Assembly (NCBI GenBank): GCA_945897655.1
Contig: CAMDHB010000058.1
Location: forward strand, 1-13,105
Length of the DNA stretch: 13,105 bases
Direction of reading: 5' to 3'
From: Pseudorhodobacter antarcticus
Lineage (GTDB): Bacteria; Pseudomonadota; Alphaproteobacteria; Rhodobacterales; Rhodobacteraceae
Positions 5,826 through 12,059 of this stretch are shown here, piece after piece. The notes under the pieces are model-generated. The model searched no databases. It was not told the DNA's origin and saw only the letters and a program-made list of their open reading frames with translations. Both the position numbers and the translations under genes were made by a program. Position 1 is the first letter of the stretch. The number at the start of each line of letters is the position of its first letter.

Positions 5826-6581
5826 ATGCCCGATACACTGACAGTTGAACTGCCTGACCTGCCCCTGCGGGGGGCCAGCGTGCCCGGCACGGGGCGTGAC
5901 TTTACCACTGCGCTGCCGCTGCGCGGTGTCACGATTTTGGCGGTTGAGGATAGCCGTTTCGCGTCTGAGGCGCTGCGCCTGATGTGTCAACGCTTGGGCG
6001 CGCGGTTGCGGCGGGCCGAAACCATCCTGGCCGCGCAGTCGCATCTGAAGCTGTACCGCCCCAATGTAGTAATCGTCGATCTGGGTTTGCCCGATGGCCG
6101 GGGCGAGGCGTTGATCAGCGAAATCAAGGCCAGCGGTCAGCCCGTGGTGGTCTTGGGCACGTCGGGCGATGCTTCGGGTCGGGCTTCGGCGTTGGCGGCG
6201 GGGGCCGTGGGGTTCCTGGACAAGCCGCTGGAAAGCCTTGCTGCCTTTCAGGCGCTGTTGATCCGCCACTTGCCCGACCGGGTTGCTGCTGTGGCCTTGG
6301 ATCCCGACGCGCCGCTTTATCCCGACAGTCTGGCGCTGCGCGATGATCTGGCCCGCGCCGCCGCCTTGATCGAGGCGGGAACCAGTTCTGAAACGCAAGC
6401 CTATCTGTCTCGGTTTCTCAGCGGGGTTGCCCACCACGCTCATGACACCGCCCTGGCCGAGGCGGCAGAAAGCGCCGGCGCTGCACCACAGATGCCCGGT
6501 CGCCTTGAAACCTTGCGCTCCATGTTACAGCACCGGTTGGACGGGCCGGATGCAGCCTTTGGCTGCTCTGTCAGCGGGTGA
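5826..6581 (+). CDS. Response regulator with receiver domain and uncharacterised C-terminal region
   Basis: The 251-residue protein has a roughly 33-residue N-terminal extension and then a full receiver domain at about 34-152. The phosphorylation pocket is intact: Glu41-Asp42, phospho-acceptor Asp85 in VVIVDLGLPDG, Thr112 in LGTSG, and Lys133 in FLDKPLE. The remaining 100 residues are helical and contain no recognisable DNA-binding, GGDEF or histidine kinase domain. It may therefore work through protein contacts or pass phosphate onward. No partner kinase is encoded in the window. The ATG at 5826 follows a GGGGGAT run; a start 14 codons earlier lacks support. A CtrA-type box lies upstream, which would fit a role in the CtrA-linked signalling network; that is inference. 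Confidence 0.85.
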   Translation: MPDTLTVELPDLPLRGASVPGTGRDFTTALPLRGVTILAVEDSRFASEALRLMCQRLGARLRRAETILAAQSHLKLYRPNVVIVDLGLPDGRGEALISEIKASGQPVVVLGTSGDASGRASALAAGAVGFLDKPLESLAAFQALLIRHLPDRVAAVALDPDAPLYPDSLALRDDLARAAALIEAGTSSETQAYLSRFLSGVAHHAHDTALAEAAESAGAAPQMPGRLETLRSMLQHRLDGPDAAFGCSVSG

Positions 6582-6705
6582 ATGCTTTCCGCCAGCCGCC
6601 AGCGCCGCTGCGCCTCAAGGTATGGCCGGCTCCAATTGGACCGGAATTCGCAGCCGCTTGTCAGCGATCTTCGGTCCGAGTGTTTCAAGCGGAACCAGAC
6701 AATCC

Positions 6706-8016
6706 CTAGAACAGGAAGAAATCGGTCAGGAACAGGCTTGACGGCCCAGCAGCCAGAACAGCGACTGCCACTTTGCCAAGGCCGCCAGAACCGTCCGGAT
6801 CGTAGTACAAGACACCCTTGGTGACATCATAGATCAGGCGGTCATCGTCATCCATCGCATTTGGCCCGTTCACCAGTTCCCCGGCCTCCAGCGTCGTGCC
6901 TAGCGCTGCGAACACCAAGGAGCCATTGGCACCTACAAAACCGATCCGGTCAAAGCCCACCTCAAAATCCGTGATACGGTCAACGTTCTGACGCGCGCTT
7001 GGCGTGGAGGTGAACAGAAAATCGTCCGCACCAGCCCCACCCGTCAGCACGTCATTGCCATACCCACCGTCAACCGTGTCACGGCCAGCCCCGCCGGTGA
7101 TGGAATCGTTTCCGTGGTCGCCATAAAGCGAATCGTGATGCGCGCCGCCAAACAGGCCATCGTTGCCGCTGCCGGCCATAAGGATGTCATCGCCATCGCC
7201 ACCGCTCAGCTTGTCAGCACCGGAATCCCCATCCAGCAAGTCGTCGTCATCGCCGCCGAACAGCATATCCGCCCCCGTGCCGCCGTAAAGGATGTCGCTG
7301 CCTGCCTCGCCCAGGATCATGTCATTGCCGCCCACGCCGGACAGATTGTCGATGTCGCCGCGTCCATAGAGGGCGTCATGTCCGCCCTGCCCGACCAGAG
7401 TCTCCTGCCCATCGGTCCCGGTCAGGATGTCGTCCCGCTGGGTACCGCTGATCCACTCGACGCTCAGGATGGTCTGGGTCGGCCCGCCGGACAAGTGCCA
7501 GACCCCAGCCTCCAGATTCACGATGGCCCCGACCGATTTGATGAAACTCAACTCCAGCGTGTCAACGCCGTCAATCAACGTGCCGCCGCCGAACAATTCG
7601 TCGATCGCCTGGAAATCCAGAACCCGGAACACGTCCGCCCCTGCGCCGGCATAGATGGTATCCACCCCTGCGCCACCCTCGAAGATATCGCTGAAATCAT
7701 TGCCGGTCAGCAGATCCGAACCAAGGCCGCCAAACAGTTGATCCGGCACCGAATTCCCGGCAGTGGTCAGACTGTCATCGCCGCTGCCGCCGTAAATCCG
7801 GTCCTGACCATCGCCACCGTCCAGGGTGTCGTTGCCTGCACCACCAAAGACATCGTCGTTGCCCATGCCCGAAAGCACGCCGTCATTGCCGCCGCCGCCG
7901 TAAAGGATATCGCCCTCGGCATCCTGCAACTCTGCCAGAGTTCCGATGAAACCGGTCAAAGTGCCGCTTTGCGCGTATGCCCGATCCTTGCCAGATGTGC
8001 CTGTGAAAATTGTCAT
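6706..8016 (-). CDS. RTX (hemolysin-type calcium-binding) protein, probably secreted by a type I system
   Basis: The 436-residue acidic protein contains two blocks of glycine-aspartate nonapeptides (GGxGxDxLx), at about 37-128 and 191-333. These fold as calcium-filled parallel beta-rolls outside the cell. Between them sits a non-repeat segment with the familiar IVNLEAG...GTQRDDILTG module. After the second block comes NVDRITDFEVGFDRIGF and a last stretch ending SLFLTDFFLF, which fits a type I C-terminal secretion signal. There is no Sec signal peptide and no cysteine, both typical of this export route. No protease, lipase or adhesin domain is seen, so activity cannot be named. The start at 8016 follows GGGGTGGA. 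No exporter genes are in the window. Confidence 0.9.
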   Translation of the reverse strand: MTIFTGTSGKDRAYAQSGTLTGFIGTLAELQDAEGDILYGGGGNDGVLSGMGNDDVFGGAGNDTLDGGDGQDRIYGGSGDDSLTTAGNSVPDQLFGGLGSDLLTGNDFSDIFEGGAGVDTIYAGAGADVFRVLDFQAIDELFGGGTLIDGVDTLELSFIKSVGAIVNLEAGVWHLSGGPTQTILSVEWISGTQRDDILTGTDGQETLVGQGGHDALYGRGDIDNLSGVGGNDMILGEAGSDILYGGTGADMLFGGDDDDLLDGDSGADKLSGGDGDDILMAGSGNDGLFGGAHHDSLYGDHGNDSITGGAGRDTVDGGYGNDVLTGGAGADDFLFTSTPSARQNVDRITDFEVGFDRIGFVGANGSLVFAALGTTLEAGELVNGPNAMDDDDRLIYDVTKGVLYYDPDGSGGLGKVAVAVLAAGPSSLFLTDFFLF

Positions 8017-8238
8017 GCGTTCCACCCCATTTCGGCCCTGCACCAGTGCCCAAGCAATCGCCAGGTGACAGAACGGTTGAAACTCTCCCAAAGACCATGT
8101 GGCCAAGGGGGACATGCGTCAAAAGCGTCAGGATAAGTGGGTAATCAAGTCAAATCGTCACGAGTATTTCCGCAACGAATGCAGGTATAATCGGGCAGTT
8201 TTCGATTTTCGTCAAGGTACCCGGCCAAGGTGCCCCGT
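8017..8238. other. 222-base upstream region of the RTX gene
   Basis: This is the longest gene-free stretch, between the RTX start and the end of the GNAT gene. It is richer in A and T around 8120-8210 than the genes on each side. On the minus strand TTGACG (8215-8210) and TTATAC (8190-8185) are 19 bases apart, a possible but long-spaced promoter that would give a leader of about 160 bases. Closer to the gene, TGACG/TGACT motifs occur four times between 8117 and 8160. No open frame here looks coding. Confidence 0.45.
8117..8160 (-). promoter_or_regulatory. Paired TGAC direct repeats, possible operator
   Basis: On the minus strand this stretch holds TGACGATTTGACT (8160-8148) and TGACGCTTTTGACG (8130-8117). 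Each is a pair of TGAC half-sites, 8 and 9 bases apart respectively. A further TTGACG lies at 8215-8210. Paired direct repeats of this kind are typical of OmpR-type response regulators, but I cannot name a binder. Confidence 0.3.
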
Positions 8239-8952
8239 TCAACCCAGCGCAGGGTCCGATCCGGGGCGGACCAGACGGGTCAGGTCTGACAGGCGCTCCT
8301 TTTGCCGTCCCTTGGCATCAAAATTCTGCGGGTTCAACCAGGCGCGATAGGCCTCGCGCAGAGCGGGCCATTCGGTGTCGATGATGGAAAACCACGCGGT
8401 ATCCCTGTTTCGGCCCTTGACGATGGCCGCCTGCCGAAAGACCCCCTCAAAGGAAAACCCCAACCGCTGCGCCGCCCGGCGCGAGGGCATGTTCAACGCG
8501 TCGCATTTCCATTCATAGCGTCGGTAGCCTGCCGCAAAGGCCCAGTCCATCATCAGAAACATCGCCTCGGTCGCGGCGCGGCTGCGGTTCAGTTCGGGCG
8601 TCAGGTTGATATGGCCAACCTCGATCACCCCCACCTCCGGCGTGATGCGCAGATAAGACGCCACCCCACCGCAATGGCCCGTCTCGATTTTCCGGATCAC
8701 ATAGAACAGAGGATCAGCGCCTGTCGCCGTATCCTTGGCCCAGCGATGATAGCCCGAGGCCGAGGAGAACGGGCCATATGGCAGATAATCCCACAGGTCA
8801 TCATGCCCCGAACAGGCGCGAAACAGGTCGGCGGCGTGCAGGTCGGGGTCCATCCTCTCCAACCGGACCAGATCGCCCTGCAGCACCGCGCCGGTCGGAC
8901 GGGGTGGCGCAGTCCAACCCGCCAGCGCCGCACCAAATTTCTTGCCTGTCAT
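8239..8952 (-). CDS. GNAT family N-acetyltransferase (RimJ/RimL type)
   Basis: The 237-residue protein is a GCN5-related acetyltransferase, using acetyl-CoA to acylate an amino group. It opens with the usual VRLERMDP strand (about 29-36), has the central strand and acetyl-CoA-binding loop VGHINLTPELNRSRAATEAMFLMMDWAF (113-140), and the late motif LNMPSRRAAQRLGFSFEGVFRQ (153-174), where Asn and the RLGF helix are hallmarks of the RimJ/RimL group. The last 65 residues add a helical tail ending in a basic patch. The substrate is unknown: relatives act on ribosomal proteins, other amino groups or small molecules. A start at the ATG at 8952 fits the family; a TTG at 9009 overlapping the previous stop is possible but less likely. 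Confidence 0.87.
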   Translation of the reverse strand: MTGKKFGAALAGWTAPPRPTGAVLQGDLVRLERMDPDLHAADLFRACSGHDDLWDYLPYGPFSSASGYHRWAKDTATGADPLFYVIRKIETGHCGGVASYLRITPEVGVIEVGHINLTPELNRSRAATEAMFLMMDWAFAAGYRRYEWKCDALNMPSRRAAQRLGFSFEGVFRQAAIVKGRNRDTAWFSIIDTEWPALREAYRAWLNPQNFDAKGRQKERLSDLTRLVRPGSDPALG

Positions 8953-9005
8953 CTGCGCCCCCGTTCTTGCCCGACTATGCCCCAGCAAAGGCCGAACACA
9001 AGGGG

Positions 9006-9479
9006 TCAAGTCACCGGCGGATAGGCGTGAAAGCCGTCGAAATCCGCCTTGCCCAGCGGCACCCCGACCGACCGTAGCGCAGCATAGCCCATGGTCAGGT
9101 GGAACATGAAATTGGGCAAACCGTACAGATACAGAAAATCGGCGGCCGTCTGGTCCAGATCAGCCATCCCGGCCTGGTGCTGAATGCGGCGCGTCTCGGC
9201 CCCCAGAAACTCATCCGGCCGCATGGCACCCAAGGTCGCCCGCACAACGGCCAGACGCGGCGCCAGCGCGGCGGGAAGGCTTGGGATCTCGCGCCCCGCC
9301 AGGGGGCAGGCAATCCGCAAGGCAAAACCCGCCGCCGTGGCAAACTGCTGACCCGCCGGAAAGGCGTCTGCCACTTGCGCGGCCATCGCCTGCGGCCCGG
9401 CCTTTTCAATCATCCGCATAGCCTGCCCCAGATAGTGGCGGAACACCGGAACGGACCCTGAGTAGAGCGGCGGCACCAT
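9006..9479 (-). CDS. DUF1993 family protein
   Basis: The 157-residue protein is a DUF1993 member, a helical bundle of the DinB-like kind. The conserved ending FMFHLTMGYAALRSVGVPLGKADFDGF (about 124-150) is clear, as is the YSGSVPVFRHYLGQAM opening. The catalytic or binding role of this family is not established. GGGAGG precedes the start; both the ATG at 9479 and a TTG directly before it (9482) are within reach, and I take the ATG. It is followed by the GNAT gene on the same strand with a 53-base gap, so the two may be co-transcribed. Confidence 0.88.
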   Translation of the reverse strand: MVPPLYSGSVPVFRHYLGQAMRMIEKAGPQAMAAQVADAFPAGQQFATAAGFALRIACPLAGREIPSLPAALAPRLAVVRATLGAMRPDEFLGAETRRIQHQAGMADLDQTAADFLYLYGLPNFMFHLTMGYAALRSVGVPLGKADFDGFHAYPPVT

Positions 9480-9517
9480 CAAACGAAACCTCCCAGGGGG
9501 GACCGCAGGAGTGTGGC

Positions 9518-9537
9518 TGTCAATGTGCTGGTTGACA
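9518..9537. repeat. Small inverted repeat between aspS and the DUF1993 gene
   Basis: TGTCAA and TTGACA flank an eight-base spacer, beginning three bases beyond the aspS stop codon. The stem is only 6 bp and has no T-run, so it is a poor terminator. It could equally be an operator for the downstream DUF1993 gene. Confidence 0.3.
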
Positions 9538-9539
9538 AG

Positions 9540-11318
9540 TTAGTCCTTTGGCACCACCCGCAGGTTCAACTCGCGCAACTGCTTGGTCATCGGCTCGGAC
9601 GGTGCGCCCATCAGCAAATCTTCTGCGCGCTGATTCATCGGGAACATGATGACCTCACGGATGTTCGCCTCATCCGCCAGCAGCATGACAATCCGGTCAA
9701 TGCCAGCCGCGCAGCCGCCATGGGGCGGGGCGCCGTATTTGAACGCCTTGACCATGCCGCCAAACCGCTTGTCGACCTCGGAGTTCGGATAACCCGCCAG
9801 TTCAAACGCCTTGTACATGATTTCCGGCTTGTGGTTGCGGATACCGCCCGAAATCAGCTCATACCCGTTGCACGCCAGATCGTACTGATAGGCATACACC
9901 TGCAGCGGATCGCCATTCAGCGCCTCCAAACCGCCCTGGGGCATCGAGAAGGGGTTGTGGCTGAAGTCGATCTTGCCCTCGTCGGTCTTCTCATACATCG
10001 GGAAATCGACGATCCAGGCAAAGCGGAAGGTGTCAGTTTCGGTCAGCCCCAACTCGCGGCCAATCTCATTGCGCGCCCGACCTGCAATCGCCTCGAACGC
10101 CTCGGGCTTGCCACCCAGGAAGAACGCCGCGTCGCCCTTGGCCAGACCCAGTTGCAGCCGGATCGCCTCGGTCCGTTCGGGACCGATGTTCTTGGCCAAG
10201 GGGCCTGCGGCTTCCATGCCCGACCCATCCTCAGCCTCGCGCCAGAAAATATAGCCCATCCCCGGCAAACCTTCCTTCTGAGCGAAGGCGTTCATCCGGT
10301 CGCAGAACTTCCGCGAACCACCGGTCGGTGCCGGAATGGCCCTGATCTCGGTGCCGTCCTGCTCCAGAATCTTGGCGAAGATCGCGAAACCGGAACCCCG
10401 GAAATGCTCGGACACTTCTTGCATCCGGATCGGGTTGCGCAGGTCGGGCTTGTCCGATCCGAACCACTTCAGGCTGTCGCGATAGGCGATGTGCGGCCAG
10501 TCGGCAGAAACCTTCCGGCCCCCACCAAACTCCTCGAAAATCCCTTGAATGACCGGCTGAACGGCGGCAAAGACGTCCTCTTGCTTGACGAAGCTCATCT
10601 CGACATCAAGCTGGTAAAAGTCGGTCGGGCTGCGGTCGGCGCGGGGGTCCTCGTCGCGGAAGCAGGGGGCGATCTGGAAATAGCGGTCAAAGCCCGAAAC
10701 CATGATCAGCTGCTTGAACTGCTGGGGGGCCTGCGGCAGGGCATAGAACTTGCCGGGGTGCAGACGCGACGGCACCAGAAAATCGCGCGCACCCTCGGGG
10801 CTGGAGGCGGTGATGATCGGCGTCTGAAATTCGTTGAACCCTTGGTCCCACATCCGGTTGCGCATGGAACGGACGACATTGGACCGCAGCATCATGTTGC
10901 GGTGCAACTTCTCACGGCGCAGGTCCAGGAAACGATAGGTCAGCCGGGTTTCCTCGGGGTATTCCACATCGCCGAACACCGGCATCGGCAATTCCGCCGC
11001 CTCGCCCAGCACGGTCAGGCCGGTGGCATAAAGCTCAATCTCGCCCGTCGCGATCTTGGGGTTCACAAGGGCGGCATCCCGCGCCTTGACCCGGCCATCA
11101 ATGCAGACAACCCACTCGGCGCGCACCTTTTCGATCTCGGCAAAGGCCGGGCTGTCACTGTCAGCCAGCACTTGGGTGATGCCGTAATGGTCGCGCAGGT
11201 CGATGAACAAGACGCCGCCATGATCGCGCACGCGGTGCACCCAACCCGACAGCCGGACAGTCTGCCCGACGTCGCCCGAATTCAGTTGGGCGCAAGTGTG
11301 GCTGCGATAGGCGTGCAT
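9540..11318 (-). CDS. aspS: Aspartyl-tRNA synthetase (bacterial type, probably non-discriminating)
   Basis: This 592-residue class II synthetase charges tRNA with aspartate in the cytoplasm. In order it has the anticodon-binding OB-fold (about 1-105, opening VRLSGWVHRVRDHGG), class II motif 1 near 164-184, motif 2 with FRDEDPRADR at 220-229, the bacterial GAD insertion in the middle, and motif 3 with GIDRIVMLLADE at 539-550. Length matches bacterial AspRS. His33 in RDHGG is the residue type seen in non-discriminating enzymes, which also charge tRNA-Asn, whereas E. coli-type enzymes have Leu there. The start at 11318 follows AAGGGGA; the frame runs 20 residues further upstream without similarity. 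It lies 120 bases downstream of pabC, behind a double-palindrome element. Confidence 0.96.
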   Translation of the reverse strand: MHAYRSHTCAQLNSGDVGQTVRLSGWVHRVRDHGGVLFIDLRDHYGITQVLADSDSPAFAEIEKVRAEWVVCIDGRVKARDAALVNPKIATGEIELYATGLTVLGEAAELPMPVFGDVEYPEETRLTYRFLDLRREKLHRNMMLRSNVVRSMRNRMWDQGFNEFQTPIITASSPEGARDFLVPSRLHPGKFYALPQAPQQFKQLIMVSGFDRYFQIAPCFRDEDPRADRSPTDFYQLDVEMSFVKQEDVFAAVQPVIQGIFEEFGGGRKVSADWPHIAYRDSLKWFGSDKPDLRNPIRMQEVSEHFRGSGFAIFAKILEQDGTEIRAIPAPTGGSRKFCDRMNAFAQKEGLPGMGYIFWREAEDGSGMEAAGPLAKNIGPERTEAIRLQLGLAKGDAAFFLGGKPEAFEAIAGRARNEIGRELGLTETDTFRFAWIVDFPMYEKTDEGKIDFSHNPFSMPQGGLEALNGDPLQVYAYQYDLACNGYELISGGIRNHKPEIMYKAFELAGYPNSEVDKRFGGMVKAFKYGAPPHGGCAAGIDRIVMLLADEANIREVIMFPMNQRAEDLLMGAPSEPMTKQLRELNLRVVPKD

Positions 11319-11390
11319 GGAAGTCCCCTTTCCGAGGTGTCTTTGGTCCGCGCCGATAGAACGCCGCGCTGCCCCCAAGTCAACCCCGCC

Positions 11391-11436
11391 CCAAATTTCT
11401 TCGAAGAAATTTGCAAAATCCGTCGAAGGATTTTGG
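11391..11436. repeat. Double-palindrome intergenic element
   Basis: Two hairpins stand side by side. The first is a perfect 20-base palindrome, AAATTTCTTCGAAGAAATTT (11393-11412). The second is CAAAATCC and GGATTTTG around the loop GTCGAA (11414-11435). The whole begins CCAAA and ends TTTGG, and both centres share a TCGAA core. It begins two bases from the pabC stop codon, so it may end the pabBC transcript. I recall similar paired AAATTT/AAAATCC palindromes in Rhodobacterales intergenic DNA, which suggests a dispersed repeat. Confidence 0.75.
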
Positions 11437-11438
11437 TC

Positions 11439-12059
11439 TTAGGCTGTCCAGACCGCCGGGAGCAGGCCTCGCAGCGAATTGCCCACCCAAAGCCGCACCT
11501 GGGGCAGATCCGCGGCCATCAGCACTTCCTCGGGCAGGCCAAGTTCGGCGCGCAACACGCCGGGCAGCAGGCCGCAAGTCAGGGGTGGGGTGCGCATCCC
11601 CTGACCCCGGTCAAAGAACAGGGTGGTTATGGTGCCATCGCAAACCTCACCACGTTCGTTAAGGAAAATCACCTCGTCCAATCCGGGCGGCAGCGCGGCG
11701 CGGGCGGCGTCATAGACAGGGCGGCGGGTGGTCTTGAGGGTCAGCCAAGGGTCGGTGGAGGACAGGTGTTCGGTGGCCAGGGTCAGGGTCCATTCTGACT
11801 TGGCAGGGGGCAGGGGGCTGGATTGCACGTTCAGGATGCCATCCGGATTCAGCGTCAAGCGCATCCGGGCCGGTCCCGCCGGGGCTGACGCGCGCAGGGC
11901 CGCTTCGGCCCCGGCACAGGGCCAGCCCAATCGATCTGCCGACCGAGCCAGCCTCGCCAGATGCAACCCCAGTCGCGGAAAGGTCGCTCCATCCCAGCCA
12001 AGCGTTTCGATCAGTGTCAGCCCGGGCTGACCAGCCCCATCACGTAGCGCGCTTTCCAC
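11439..12059 (-). CDS. pabC: Class IV aminotransferase-fold protein, probable 4-amino-4-deoxychorismate lyase
   Basis: PabC is a PLP enzyme that splits pyruvate from 4-amino-4-deoxychorismate to give p-aminobenzoate for folate. The 206-residue product is shorter than typical members (about 270) but keeps the core: LIETL at 16-20, Lys109 in LKTTRR as the likely PLP lysine, LNERGEVCDGTITTLFF at 133-149, and LTCGLLPGVLR at 160-170. A GTG at 12059 is the probable start, because GGGAGG lies seven bases upstream; an ATG at 12074 overlaps that site. It overlaps the end of pabB by 43 bases on the same strand, strongly supporting the pathway assignment. A branched-chain or D-amino-acid aminotransferase is unlikely at this length and place. 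Confidence 0.85.
   Translation of the reverse strand: MESALRDGAGQPGLTLIETLGWDGATFPRLGLHLARLARSADRLGWPCAGAEAALRASAPAGPARMRLTLNPDGILNVQSSPLPPAKSEWTLTLATEHLSSTDPWLTLKTTRRPVYDAARAALPPGLDEVIFLNERGEVCDGTITTLFFDRGQGMRTPPLTCGLLPGVLRAELGLPEEVLMAADLPQVRLWVGNSLRGLLPAVWTA

Noticed and set aside
6707..8016. Repeats in the RTX gene as a CRISPR or satellite array
   Set aside because: The periodicity is 27 bases in a coding frame with varied codons, as expected for nonapeptide repeats.
7114..8136. A 340-codon plus-strand open frame opposite the RTX gene
   Set aside because: It mirrors the nonapeptide repeats of the RTX gene in antisense; the minus-strand reading has clear motifs and a proper start.
8186..8191. 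Perfect TATAAT on the plus strand
   Set aside because: There is no -35 at the right spacing, and it would read away from the RTX gene into the antisense of the GNAT gene. The overlapping minus-strand reading is more useful.
8953..9009. TTG start at 9009 for the GNAT gene, overlapping the DUF1993 stop as TTGA
   Set aside because: The added 19 residues do not look like the family, and the ATG at 8952 gives the expected N-terminus. Coupling is not excluded.
9513..11798. A 761-codon open frame on the plus strand opposite aspS
   Set aside because: It is antisense to a complete, well-conserved aspS and to part of pabC. Its translation has no family resemblance and reflects high-GC codon bias.
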